The notes beneath the pieces are model-generated. The model ran no database searches and was not told where the DNA came from. It was given only the letters and a program-made list of their open reading frames with translations. Both the position numbers and the translations under genes were made by a program. 64,000 nt of DNA from Symsagittifera roscoffensis (Eukaryota > Xenacoelomorpha > Acoela > Convolutidae). The stretch spans positions 70,121,465 to 70,185,464 of the forward strand of contig NC_087064.1 in assembly GCF_963678635.1 (NCBI RefSeq). Reading direction: 5' to 3'. This document shows, in pieces, positions 10,950-22,785 of this stretch (the stretch's first letter is position 1; every line of letters begins with the position of its first letter).

Positions 10950-13900
10950 TCAGCCTATACTTAAGTAATATTTCTTATGTAGATATACTTGTATGTTTGT
11001 ATCAGAGAATATCACGTGTACAAGCGCGTACAATTCCCGAGGATGCAGTCTTCCTCTGTTTGGATCGTACACTGGAAGCGAGAGCTCCTTCACGACCATT
11101 TCCACAAGGAAGTCCCTCAGCCTCGTCAAAGACAAGACTAGGTTTTCTGGGTCCACGTGCTGCTTCTCGGTCGCCCTCGTTACCAAGAAGCATAAGTACT
11201 TTCCCGGTATCTGCGACACCGCCGGAGGTAAGGCTGCTACGCCCCCTATCCCTGGTCTTTGCTTCCAAAGGAATTCCACGTTTTTGTATTCTCTCTTAAA
11301 ATCTGCCGCTAACGCTGTCCTAAAACTCATGTCTGCGGTGATTGCTATCGCACATGTTCTGTTTGTGAGTATGAAATCACTGTCTGTTAGTATTATGTTA
11401 CTAGAATATTCATTCGGTAAATTAAAATATGACTCAACTACCCTGCCTATGCCAGGTTTCTTAGGTTCTTCGCCTGTTTCTGCTTTTAAGTCTCCTGTTT
11501 CTCTTGCTATTCTCAACTTTTTTATTATCAGGTTTTCAGTGTGGGTAAGTCCTACCCCCATTCCCCGGACAAAAATATCCATCGGCGTCCCCGTCGATCG
11601 CATACCGGATATCAAGTCAAGGTTAGAAGCTGGAATGAGAAGTTGTCCTTCCTGGGCAGCCCAGGAAGGATCATCTCGTTCGATCTTAATGTATTTCGCG
11701 CTTTCACGATCTACGTCTTGAATCGTAACGCTGGTCTCTTTAGGGTCTGATGTCATTTCGTTCAGCCACTCTAAGACACGCAGGTTCGTCAGGTCTTGTT
11801 CATTTGACTGCTGTTGCTCATCGTCGAATTCTACCTCGGGTTTCGACCAGTCGTCAACCCACTCATCGTTGTGATCATCGACTATGTCAATGTCTTGTGA
11901 CACGGTTATTTCCTCTAAACCCACTACTTCCTCCACTATTCTCTTCAGATCTATCCTATCCACTACAAAGTCGTCACCGTAAGGATTGTATTTCTTTCTT
12001 GGTCTCGTCCCGTCCTTCTGACGAGTCCGCATCGTGAACGGAAGATCTGGTTCCAAGTTCTTGGGAACCTCTATCTGTTCGGGATTCTGCCAATCTTCCT
12101 CTGCGTAAGGTAAGGTTTCATCGTCCGCTTCGATCTGTTCGTTTGGATCCAGGTCCAATGGTGTATCCGTACCTTCCTCTACGACTTCGTTTCCATCGTT
12201 CTTCTCCCTGGTGCCTTTTTCGTTGACCTCACAAGCAGGATCCATCATTAGATAATCCCCTTCTTCCATGTCTGCAGGTATACACCAGTCTTCTGTCGAT
12301 GGATTGTGTGGCTTGATGTTCTCGTAGTGGGCGGCTCGGCCAGTACTCAGTCTATAAAAGCGTCCCTCCTGGTGCACCTCCGTAATCATGAAGGGTCCCC
12401 TCCATTTCTTTAGAAGTTTCTTTGTCCCTTTCGGTGGTATAACGTTCTGAAATACCCATATATAGTCTCCCATCGAGTAGGCTTTTGCGCCAGCTGCTTT
12501 CTTGTCGAATCTTTTCCTTTGTCTTGCCTGTGCTTGCTGAGTATTTCGTCTGCACAGATCGTTCAACTCCTGTTGGCGTCTGATCACATCCCTTACGTAA
12601 CCCTGTGGAGATGTTTTCTTTCCCTCATACTCTGGGTAGAAGAATGTCAAGGGTAAAGACTTCTCGTGCCCCGTCAGCATCATGTGTGGACTGACCCCAG
12701 TGGTGGAGTGTTGCGTGCTATTATAAGCTCCCATCACCTGTGGAAGGTATCTGTCCCAATCGGTCATGTACCTGGAACAATATACCCTCAGCATCGACAC
12801 TAACGTCCTATTCTGTCTTTCCACTAAGCCATTCGTTTGAGGGTGGTATGTCGTGGAGTGAGCCTGAGCGACCTGTGAGCGTCTCATAAGCTCTTTCGTA
12901 AGCTCTCCTACGAAAGCTGTTCCATTATCCGATTGAAACGTCATTGGACAACCATGTCTTGCTATCCACGTGTTGATCAGGTGGTCGCATGTCTCTTCCG
13001 CCGAGGCTGTTATGCAGGGCACGGCCTCTGCATACTTCGTGAAGTGATCTATCATGACCAAGACTTGGTTATAACCGCTGTCTGTCATGCATATCTTTTG
13101 GTGATCTATCTGCGCCACCTCGTTGAATTCAGACGACTCAATCGATTGTAAAGGAAATCGTAATTTCCTTGGATCCTTGACCTGTTGGCATGACAGGCAC
13201 GCTGTTACCCATTTCTCACATGCCTTTTTCATTCCAGGCCACTCAAAGCGCTTCAGGATCCTCTGATACACTTTGGCGATACCTTGATGGCCCATCTGAT
13301 CATGCGACCTGAATAATAGTTCTGTCTGATAGAGTTGCGGCAACACTATCGCGTTATATTTGTATAAGACCTTGTCTTCTTCTCTTCTCCTGCAAGCCAC
13401 GATCCCGTCCTTGTTCAGATATAATCTCCCCTCTTTCTGCATGAAGTATTGTCTCAGGATCCTATAGCTATCTTCTTCTAGGTCACCTTTGTCAGGTGCA
13501 CCGTTTTCTATCCACCTTTTTAGGTTGCTTGTCATGCGATCATTTCTCTGCGCCCTTAGAAGATTCGAGAGTCTGTATCTCGCCTTCAAGTACGTCTTCA
13601 TGACTCTCATCTGACTATTCAGCTCGTTGGGCTGATGTGTGTCTTCTTCCATCTTAACGCACCAAATCTTCGCCAACGGTTGTGTTTCTTGCTGAAACGG
13701 CTGAAGATCAGTCCTGACTACCTCTTTCTGCGGCAACAGGCTTATCAAACGTTTCGATACCGCTATCATTTCTAAGTCATCCGCTGCTTTGTCAAAGACT
13801 CTTTCGCCTGGTATTAGGTAGCGATCACTGTCAGGATCCTGGTACACCTCTCTGTCCAGGTCTCTCACCCGAGTTTCCACTAGTAGCGTGTGTATCGCCA

Positions 13901-16061
13901 GTTCTGACAGTTCGGATCCCGAACTCGAATTCCTGTCTGAATAGGTGTCCATTCCTGAGTTTCGGGAAGCATCATCCGTCGAAGAGGTTGTGCTGGAGAC
14001 TGCACGCTCCTCCAGATCATGTCTGTGCTTTCTTCGCATCCACCTGAACTCCCCGGACAAAACCTTGTTCTCTGGGTCCTGTCTCTCATCAGGAATTTCC
14101 TCGTTTATCCTCGACTCCCCGGACAAATTTCCTTGTCCCGGGTGTTGATCTTGTGATTGCTGGTTCTTCTCCTCATCCTTCTCCCCGGACAAATAGTCTT
14201 GCGGCAGATTTTGTTCTACAACTTCACCCTCTTTATCCCGGTCCACAAAGGTGACGGTCTTCTTTCGCTTGCTGCTCCCCTGTTCTTTCTGTCCGTAAGA
14301 AGTACTTGTTAAAATCTCCTGGGGTATTGAGGATACTAGTTGCTGAACTATTGTCCTACAATCCCTTTCGTTCTCTTCGTGCTGTCGTCTGGACGGCATG
14401 ATCTTCACCTTCTCCCTGACTGTTAGCGATGCCACTGCTGCTGTCCACTCGGGGTCATCTCTGGTCACTTCTCTTTCTAACAATCCACCCAGCATCCGCA
14501 TCACTTGTGGTGTGACTTGCACCGTTTTATCCAATAATGAGAGGCTGTTTATATTCATGCGAGAGAGTTCTTGCTGGACCAGGTTCGAGCGCAGCAACAA
14601 ATCCAAGGGGACCGGATCCTCCTTGGACAGGATCTTTATCTCGGCTGCTTTCTCTACAGGTAACTCAGGGTGCCCTGGAATTGGATGTCCTGATTTATCC
14701 AACCATCTCGTTAAGGGAAGCGCTTCGTAAGTTTCTTTGTCCAAAAACGAGAATCCCTCCTTTATTTCCGCCTGATTGGCCTGCTTCTGCTCCAATCTTT
14801 CATAGAACTCAGTTTTCTTGCTGAGGCTGTCAGCATTCTGGTGTTTATCACGCATCCTATGTTCGATTATCATGTGGTAGCCATCCAGTCTTACTATCCA
14901 TCTACCAATATAACTCTGATCCATCGAGAAGGTCTTCAACCAGGATAACGCTCTGTTTTCCACGCGTAACTTGAAGGGAGCGCTCCCCAAGTATGCACGG
15001 TACTTTTCCACGAAGGTGACTACTGCAAACATTTCTGCTTTTGGTGCGCCATATTTCATCTCTGTGTCACTCAAGACCTTGCTGCCGTATGCGATGGGAC
15101 GGAGAACTGTTCTTCCGTTCCATTCTTGCTCTTGATGCAAGATTCCTGAGATGGCCACCACCGATGCGTCTGTGTCGAGAACATACATGCCCTCTTCTGT
15201 AGGCATGCCCAGCACTGGCGCTTCGCACAGTTCCCGCTTTATGTTCTCGAATGCAACCTGCGCCTCATCGTTCCATTCGAACTTTTTCCCTTTGTTGCGC
15301 ATTAGCTTCTGCATCGGGTACACCTTGTTCGCATATCCTTTAATGAATTCACGGTAATAATTGGCAAACCCCAGGAAGCTCATTAGCTGTGTGTCCGTCC
15401 TCGGAGCCTTCCATGTCAGCACAGCCTCTACTGCTTCCGGATCTGGCCTCACACCATGCCTGTCCACCATTCTTCCCAGGTACTTGATCGAATCCCTAAG
15501 GATTTCACATTTCGATGGTTTGCATTTCAAGCCTGCTCTTTTCATACATCCGAAGACCTCATCGAGCCGGTCAATGTGATCCTCCAGGGTCGGTGTCGCT
15601 ATGACTACGTCATCCACGTAGCACATCAAGAGATTCCCGTACTTTTTGGTCACTCCTGTCAAAGCCTGAGCCATCAGCCTTTGAAAGGTTGCTGTTGCAT
15701 TGCACAAGCCGAAGGGCATCCTCTTCCACTGGTACAACCCCAATTCGCACGCGAAACCGGTTTTTTCCCTATCCTTTTCCCGCAAAGGAACCTGCCAGAA
15801 GGCAGAACCTAAGTCCAATGTGGTGAAGAACTTGGCATCACCAAGTTTAGATAGGCTCTCGTCTATTCGCGGTATCGGGTACGCATCTTTTATCGTTACC
15901 GCGTTCAAGTAACGAAAGTCGCAACAAAATCTAAGCTGCCCCCCTTTCTTTTTCGCCATTACTACTCCGCAAGCCCATGGCGATTTCGAGGGCTCTATCA
16001 TGTCGTATTCAAGCAACATTTCTATTTCCGCTCGGCACGCTTCCGATTTATGTGGCGTCAT
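10950..16061 (-). pseudogene. pol: Ty3/gypsy pol of element A: RT, RNase H, integrase and C-terminal macro-like domain
   Basis: A 1,703-residue frame. RT comes first (FCCDFRYLN, MPFGLCNA, YVDD near residue 150). RNase H follows with VLDTDAS and the E of the second block, but the third catalytic position reads RVENRAL, Glu where the family has Asp. Integrase has an HHCC finger (HDQMGHQG to CLSCQQ), D, SDNGTAF and the E in GLVERQNR, then a GPF-type C-terminal module. Before integrase lies an acidic linker with three LSGE motifs (plus-strand ccccggacaa near 14046, 14114 and 14180). The last 165 or so residues resemble a TARG1/OARD1-type macro domain. The listed ATG lies just after an in-frame TAA (16074-16076) that separates the start of RT from the protease part, so this copy is probably broken. 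Confidence 0.85.
10990..11450 (-). other. Macro-like (ADP-ribose-binding fold) domain fused to the pol C-terminus
   Basis: The segment follows the block order of TARG1/OARD1-like macro domains: a CAIAITADM strand and loop, ALAADFKREY helix, a GKYLCFLVTR strand, an ENLVLSLTRLRDFLVE helix, a conserved-strand LSLPVYDPN, and a final DTNIQVYLHK strand. The two loops that hold ADP-ribose in active members (GAG after the first strand, GCG later) are not preserved; here they read SFRTAL and DPNRGR. It is therefore a fold-level call, and ligand binding or hydrolysis cannot be assumed. Confidence 0.6.
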
Positions 16062-16073
16062 TCGCCTTGCGCC

Positions 16074-16952
16074 TTACCTATGAGGAGCGGCGCCCTCTTC
16101 TAGTTCGATCTCGTGTTCGACGAAATTACAGCAACCGATGTCCGCCTTATGTTTTGAAAATACATCAGCGTTCCGATTTAGGAGGTCCCGCAATTTTTCA
16201 AAATCTCCATCACCTATTTTCCCTTTTAGATGTTCTATTTCTGGCAAAACCGGTTTGTCAGAATCTAGTTCACATGACGAGGGGCGTTCCGGAAAACTCG
16301 AGCAGCTTGATAAGCCGTCGTCCGTTTCGGATTTCATTGAAAACAATTTATGAATAGATTTTAATTCATTGATTCTCTTTAAAATTTTATCTTTATTTGC
16401 ATGATAAGGACAGTCTTTCACACTATATTTCTTCAAGTTTTGTGTCTCCTCATAGTCGGTCCTCATCGGCAAAGCGTAGCCAAGCTTATTTCCACGCTGG
16501 ATTGAAACCGTGATGTCCAGTGTGTTCAACAACACACTGACACACAGTCCGTTTCGCGTTACCGAGAAGCTCCGGCCTAAAATCACCGAACTCTGACTAT
16601 TTGGATTTGGTACCAAGCAAACCTGTTTACTATCACTCAACGAATTTAAATTTCTCATTCTAAAAATTGCTACTACAGCTTGTCCTGGTTTTAATTTTAC
16701 TTTTCTATCCAAAAAAACTGGTACCTTATTTTCGTCTGTTATTATCCTATTAATTGGTCTCTTAACATACTTTCGGTCCGGGTTTCTAATCCGTATCAGA
16801 CCGTTGTTCAAATCAATCATCACGTCAAAATTCCTGACAAAATCTCTGCCCAAGGTGTTCTTCCGGCTACGTAGATGGCTCCTCGATTGGCTGCGGCCAG
16901 TCGGAGATTCGTTGGAATTAGATCTTCCCGCGTGAAGCCCATTCTTTCCCAA
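16074..16952 (-). pseudogene. Protease C-terminal half and pre-RT linker of element A
   Basis: This 292-residue frame is the upstream continuation of the pol frame, interrupted only by the TAA at 16074-16076. It contains the second retropepsin signature, NTLGRDF, and strands typical of the back half of an aspartic protease, then about 190 residues of linker leading into the first RT strand. Its own ATG (16952) is probably not a real start: the preceding residues are supplied by the overlapping gag-protease frame. Confidence 0.7.
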
Positions 16953-18295
16953 GTTTTTATCGGCATCACACTCACTACCGCTCCTGTGTCCAGAAGCCCT
17001 GTGACTCCGATTTTTGTTCCGTTGGTGTCGAGCAGATGTGCTGTCACATCTGCTTCATATCCAATGTGTACTGCGTCTTGTTCCATCATGGCGTCATGAC
17101 CTATCCTGCGGACCTTGAGTTCCTCTTCTCCCAAATAGATCTGCCCTATTTGGTCATCATCCGTTGTTACATAAGTCCTGGTGTAGATACTGATCCCATC
17201 CACGTTCAGCATCACTTGATACGGCCCATAGACTTCTAGGTAGCGTCCATGAAGTTTCTTCGTGCGAGGGCCACCCGTCGTTAGTAGTGCCCTCACAGCC
17301 CTCGACTCGGTGCGTGGCTCCATCTGCCTCAGATAGTCTGCATATGTGTCCAAATGCATCAAAGTGAACTCAGACGGCTCACTCAGATTTCTGATTACCT
17401 GATGCCCTGCCACCGAGATTATCGACTGTATTTTACTTCCTTGCGGTGCCATACCGAACCTCTGACCAGAGATAACATTAAGTTTCATACTCAAGCTGCT
17501 TGGTACTTTTGCCTCTTCAACTTCCGTTGTTTCGAAGGCGTTCAATTGCTCCTGTAATTTTTCATTCTCCAGCTCGAGTTTCACCTTTTGTTCAATCTCT
17601 TTCGTCACTAGTTCCTGTTGTACTCTATTTATAGCATCCCTCGCAGCTGCCCTATAATCGATTTTGAAGTCATCGGCCGCAGTTGCTGGTTCCGGTTCAC
17701 GTGCTTCTTCTGTTACCGCTTGCATCTTCTTTGCTACCAGCTCTTGAGGTTTATCCTTTCTGCGTGCCTCCGCTTCACTCAAAAGTCGAGCCTTGCTGGC
17801 TTTCACTCCTGACAAAGCTTCTTCATGTCTTGGATGCTTGATGTCTGCCACTGCATCCCAGAATTGCGGACAATCTGATTTAAAATGACCTTCCAAGTTA
17901 CAAAAGAAGCACCTCGGGCCGAATTTCGCAATTACTCCTCTCATGAAATTCTCATGGTCGACTTCTGACGCATCTTCGTCCTCGAGGCTAAAGCCTATTG
18001 CTTTCATGCCCTGTTTGTAAGTTGTGCATGCTGACACGTGATGGTCCGTCGAACTACAATTTGCACAAGAGCGTCTCTTGTCCATATCTTCCCTTGGTTT
18101 GTACCAGTTGTTTCCTTGGTTTGCTGGTCCGTTGTTAAAATTGCCATAATTATTCTTGTAATATCCAGATCTCGAAGGAGGTTTCAACAAAAGATACTCT
18201 TTTGATTTGAGCCTCAACTCCTCTGGTGTTGGCGCATTAGTTGATAGTGGTGTGTAATGAGTTGCTAGCATCGTACGAAGTTCATCATTTTTCAC
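16820..18295 (-). pseudogene. Gag nucleocapsid and protease N-terminal half of element A
   Basis: The 491-residue frame carries two CCHC zinc knuckles, CANCSSTDHHVSAC and CFFCNLEGHFKSDC, then a long coiled-coil-prone stretch and the aspartic protease active site LLDTGAVVSVMP. It overlaps the next frame by 133 bp. Only about 45 residues separate the DTG from the point where protease similarity passes to the other frame, shorter than in usual retropepsins. A deletion with a frame change near 16855-16870 is therefore more likely than a programmed frameshift. The frame is the same as the two gag pieces upstream. Confidence 0.75.
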
Positions 18296-18352
18296 ACCAT
18301 CGATGAATTTTGAGGCTACGGCCAGGTTTATCCTTCGGTTTGACTCATCCGG

Positions 18353-18628
18353 TTAGCTGCGTCTTCTCAGCATTTCCAAATCATCGAGAAACTTGTCTAT
18401 TGTTTCATCTTCTCGTTGCCTCCGTTTCTCGAAGCGCATCATCGCCTGGTGCCCCTGCACCCCTGATCCGAAACGGTTTAACAAGATTTCGAAGATTTTT
18501 TCAGCAGTGTCACGTTGATACTGTTTCTTGGCCATGACACAGTTCAGGGCTGTCCCTTCTAAGTTGCTGGTGAGCGCGCTGCATTCCTGTCTCTCCGACA
18601 AGTCCCCTTCCTCGAAATGCAGCTTCAT
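18353..18628 (-). pseudogene. Gag capsid core fragment of element A
   Basis: These 91 residues are the central part of a retrotransposon Gag (PF03732-like) domain: a helix ending MKLHFEE, a FEILLNRFG block and the basic FEKRRQRE region. The frame is identical to those on both sides. It is cut off upstream by TGA at 18638-18640 and downstream by TAA at 18353-18355. Both look like single-base transitions in a once continuous gag. Confidence 0.75.
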
Positions 18629-18637
18629 TACCTCTAT

Positions 18638-20470
18638 TCAGGTATCAATACAGCCATCAGATTCGTCTTTGTAGCATCTTGGCTTCTTAAAGACTCTTCT
18701 GGACTTCTCACTGCGTTCATTGGTTCTAGATAACCTCGTCAGGAATGTCTCCAAAGACCTGTTCAGGGGTTCAAATGCTGTGGCCATTGCCGTAGCATCC
18801 CTTGAGTGTCCCGCTTGAGTGTCCTCACACCTTGTCGAAGGCTCTGTGTGCGGTGCATCCCTGCAATCCGAATCACCATGAGCGTTTCCCGCTTGACCTA
18901 CATGACTCCTCTTCGGGCTTGCATGCCCCCTGTTGCCGGAATCACTTCTCCCAGTCGCATGTGTGCCTTGCGTTGGTCGTTCGTCAGAGGTCTGTCTGTT
19001 CCCCGTTGAATTTGCTCTACTGTTCGGGCCCCATGCTGTGTTACCCCTTGTGGCATAGCCTGATGAACTGCCCCTGCCTCTAGTGGATCCATATGTCTTC
19101 CTCCTTTGATGTTCATTGAAGTTCACCCTCGGTTCCCTGCTGGGACCTCCCGAGTTCGGCTCTCCTTCTTTTGGTCCACTCTTGCTGCTTAGTAGCCCGT
19201 CCAACCTATCCATGATAGCCTGCGTTCGCCTCTCCATCATCGCGTCTATCTTTGTGTCAAGAGACCCAAGAGACTGCTCTTGCTGAATTCTTAACTTCTC
19301 CATGTCGGCTCTTAAGCGTAACTCCCTCTGTTCCGCCTCTCTTGTCATTCGCGACAAGTTCCTCGTCATATGTTCGTCCGTTCTTTCTTTCAAGCGTTTT
19401 TCGCTCCTGCCAACTTCTTGTCTGTTGCGGTTTATTTCTTCCCGCAGACTTTCTCTTTCAATGTGAACTGCTCTTTCTAGTTCACTCATCCTTATCGACA
19501 TCTGTTCATTTTGTTCTCCTAAACTGCCCACTATGTTGTTTAAGGCTTCCTCTAGTGCTGCCCCGTTATCCACGAGTGGCGTCACTAGTGGCGGTGTAAC
19601 CCTGTCGGTCCCAGGTAACTTCGTGCTTGTCGAGATCCGGGCCTTGACTCTCTGCTTCAACGTCTTTTCATTATTTATTTCTGGATCCATTAACGCATTG
19701 CCTAGCCCTCTGGTTCTACTCTCTTCAGGTTGTGGCTCCGAACTTGTCCTAATCGCGAAGTCCTTTGACTGGCCCGGTGTGTTTGCCTCCTTGCTTATCG
19801 TTGTCACTACACCAAATTTGTCCATGGTTCCAGTCTCTCTTCCGACGTGTGCCTCACTCTCCTGGATCGAACTATTGAGGCTGACTTGAGATCCAAAGTC
19901 CCCTTGCTCTTCTTCATCTTCCTCATCCTCCTGGGACTCACCATCGTTTCCTGCTCCTCCTCCCATGCTGAATGGAAAGAAGTTTCCTAAGGTGTTCTTC
20001 ATTCTTTCTGAGAACGATGACGACGTTGTTTGCTTCCCAGTTCCGCTTGCCATCATAGTGTTGTCTGTCGGAGATCTTCTAGTTGCCGCTACTTCAGTTG
20101 AGATGTCGGACAGTTCCGACATCTCTTCCCGATCCAATGTCCCAGTGGAAGTGGCAAAATCGTGGCCTTGTTCTACCGGAGTAGATTCACTCGCCAGCCT
20201 TCTGCCTCTCCCTTCCAGTCCATTTACTCCCTGGTTGTCGTTCATGGTATGGTCCGTATTGACCTCCACTTCTAACAGTTCTCTTCGCTCTTCTGAGGTC
20301 TTCTGACTTCTCGTTTCAACCATTCTGCCTGAAACCGTCTCCTCTTTATCGGACCGGGATCGCTTGATCCAATCCACAAAAGGATCGGTCATCGTTTTTC
20401 TTTGTTTTTCAGGTATGAATTTCCTAGAGCTATTACCTCGTTTTGGTATCCTTGACTTGTCTAGACTCAT
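18638..20470 (-). pseudogene. gag: Gag N-terminal region of element A
   Basis: A 610-residue frame starting at the first ATG after the leader. The N-terminal half is Ser/Thr/Glu-rich, with a glycine-acidic patch near residue 165-180. Residues about 320-430 form a strong coiled-coil candidate with heptads of Leu/Ile/Met among Glu/Arg. A basic Arg/Gly/Ser-rich stretch follows. The capsid core begins at the very end and continues in the same frame after the TGA at 18638-18640. Length and layout fit an enlarged gypsy Gag precursor; the functions of the extensions are unknown. Confidence 0.7.
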
Positions 20471-21240
20471 TCTCTATTTGTCACTTTTTAATGCCTATAC
20501 TTAACTCGATTAATGCCTATACTTAACTCAATTCCTTATAGTTTTATTAACAATAATAATGACACAACACAATAAATTTCATCAGATTCTATTAAATAGT
20601 GACCACGAATCCCTGTATGTTGTCAGAGTACAGTTTGTATAAAATTTATTCACACTAACCGAATATCGGTGGTAAGATTTGAAAACTAGCACAATATGAT
20701 GTTATCAGTCAATTTAAAAGATAGTGTATTCACTACCCGATCAAGCACAGTTTATGTTGATTTAAAATCAAAAACAAATAATATATATTGACACAATATG
20801 AATGTATTATATAAAAAAAACGTATGTGTCTTGTACTCTTAGTCGGTCGCAGTACAATAGTCGAACCTGTCTTTTAAAGAAAAAGTTTTCCCTGCTCGGT
20901 GCTGCACCAAACAGACAAAACTTTGAAGGCAGTAATTTTCTCAAGTGGGCGTCTATTGCACCCACCGAGTACTGTGTTACCTATCTGCCTTCGGACTGCC
21001 CGAGCTAGACCTACTAAAATCCTCAGGGCAGTCACTTTTCCCAAAAACGTATTATGTTTCAATCCACACCAATGAATCACGCTCTTTTTAATTTAGACTT
21101 AGTGTCGCGAATATCCGAGTTCGGACCTGTTTTGTATTTTTCTGGTTCTTTTTGAAAGGCAAGTTACCAGTGCAGTCACTGATACCTAGCCTGTGTGCTA
21201 ATAACCTAATACCTTTCACTTCTTAGTCTTTCTTTCGTCT
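20471..21240. other. Proximal leader of element A
   Basis: No gene. A 22-bp phrase containing tgcctatacttaactc is present twice in tandem at about 20489-20532, directly upstream of the gag ATG on the minus strand, and a related phrase lies next to the pol stop. The rest is AT-rich. No primer binding site or LTR border could be fixed because the partner LTR lies outside the window. Confidence 0.45.
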
Positions 21241-21261
21241 ACCTAAGTCCTTAATAAAACA

Positions 21262-22785
21262 ATACCCCTCCGGATTGATAGAATCTAGACCCCTCCGGAT
21301 TTGGACCCCTCTGAGTTGGTTACTATAAGACCCCTCCGGATTTGGACCCCTCTGAATTAGCAACTATAAGACCCCTCCGGATTCGGACCCCTCCGGTTTT
21401 GTGGAAAGTAAACCCCTCCGGATTCGGAGCCCTTAGCTCTGTCAAAGTAGCTTTTCGTAGTTTTCTTAATTTCAGCTTATACCCCTCCGGATACGTTCTG
21501 CGTTGCTTTTATGCTGTTTGAATTAACTGGGAAGGGTATAGGGTACTATCCTAGACCCCTCCGGATTGAAGTTAAGGCACTTATTTGACAATTCACACTA
21601 ACGGTGAAGGGTCTTATCACTTGCCTAATTTCGACTCTATTATGGTTGTCTTGTGCCTTCAGCCCCCCCTTTTTGTCTAAAACTGTTTTAAGTTACTTAG
21701 TTCAATCGCTATCAACTTTTGGTAGGGGTATAAGGGTTTTTCAGAAAAATTTATAAAACGTGAAGGGTGTACCCCTCCGGATTTGTGTAATTTTGCTAAA
21801 AACAATCTCAAAAAATTTTCTCGCTCATTTTTCCGGGAAATTTTCCGATCCTGTCAGTAAGCTCAGCTAATCTCTGATCTATTGGTACCAAGATCAACTC
21901 GATATGCTCTGTAGTTCCAAAGTTATTAACCAAAACGTCTTTTTTCCAAACTCAAAAATTTTCTCTCTTATAGGTTCCGCCTAACTTTTTCCGCAAATCT
22001 GGTCCTTCCGACCTAAAAATTATTGATCTGACCTCAAAAGGCCTATACTCTTCTAGTTCAATGCAAAAGAACCGATCTAAAACGCTTTTGCAGAAAAAAT
22101 TTTCGAAAAACTATGCTACCTGGACCCCTCCGGATTGATGAATCCACCAAATCAAACACGTTATGTTCGATTTCTCTGCAACCCGGAAGGCTTTCGGGTA
22201 GCGGGTTTTAAAACTCGTAGATTCACTAGTGGACGTTGTCCGAACAACTATTTTTACTGTCCTAACTCAAAGATTTCAAAAAATTTTCTGATTTTATAGT
22301 GTTTCTTACTATCAAAAAATGGGAAAATTTGGTTTTTGGTACCAAACTAGTTCCAACCACTTCCGAACTAAAGTTAACCGGTTCTACTTATTACAGTAGT
22401 GCAGTTACGATGTAACACACTAAATTGGTGCTTTTTTCTGTTTCAAAAATATCGATATTTCAAAAATTGCGATTTGTTGAGGGATCACAGTTACGATGTA
22501 ACTCACTAAATTGGTGCTTTTTTCTGTTTCAAAAATATCGATATTTCAAAAATTGCGATTTGTTGAGGGATCACAGTTACGATGTAACTCACTAAATTGG
22601 TGCTTTTTTCTGTTTCAAAAAATATCGATATCTCAAAAATCGCGACTTGTGGGGGGATCAAAATATCGCTATTTTGACCCTAAAAACCGGTCTGTTTTCG
22701 TTGTTTTTCGCTGAAAAACAATACAAGACTATTAATATAGGCTATATAAGTAATAATATTAGTAATACTATACCCCTCCGGGTTT
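21262..22785. repeat. Cluster of acccctccggatt short repeats in the leader of element A
   Basis: At least ten copies of acccctccgg followed by at, gt or tt occur, at about 21265, 21290, 21331, 21371, 21386, 21411, 21480, 21555, 21771, 22125 and 22770, with variants acccctctgaa/g between. A companion motif, gtgaagggt, occurs near 21605, 21762 and 22831. Copies are irregularly spaced, so this is not a simple satellite. On the element's sense strand the motif reads aatccggaggggt. Confidence 0.8.
22404..22661. repeat. Three tandem copies of an 86-bp unit
   Basis: Units begin at 22404, 22490 and 22576 with gttacgatgtaac (an inverted repeat with a gat spacer), followed by cactaaattggtgc, a T-run and the palindrome-like aaatatcgatattt. 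The first two are nearly identical and the third differs at a few bases. A fourth degraded fragment may follow to about 22680. No coding content. Confidence 0.85.

Noticed and set aside
10993..11721. 242-codon plus-strand frame
   Set aside because: Lies opposite the macro-like part of pol; shadow of the real frame.
16820..16952. Programmed frameshift between gag-protease and pol of element A
   Set aside because: The switch falls inside the protease, with missing residues and no clear slippery heptamer; a deletion is simpler.
21262..22661. CRISPR array
   Set aside because: Repeats are short, irregularly spaced and in animal DNA; no spacer structure.
22404..22661. Centromeric satellite
   Set aside because: Only three units, embedded in the leader of element A.
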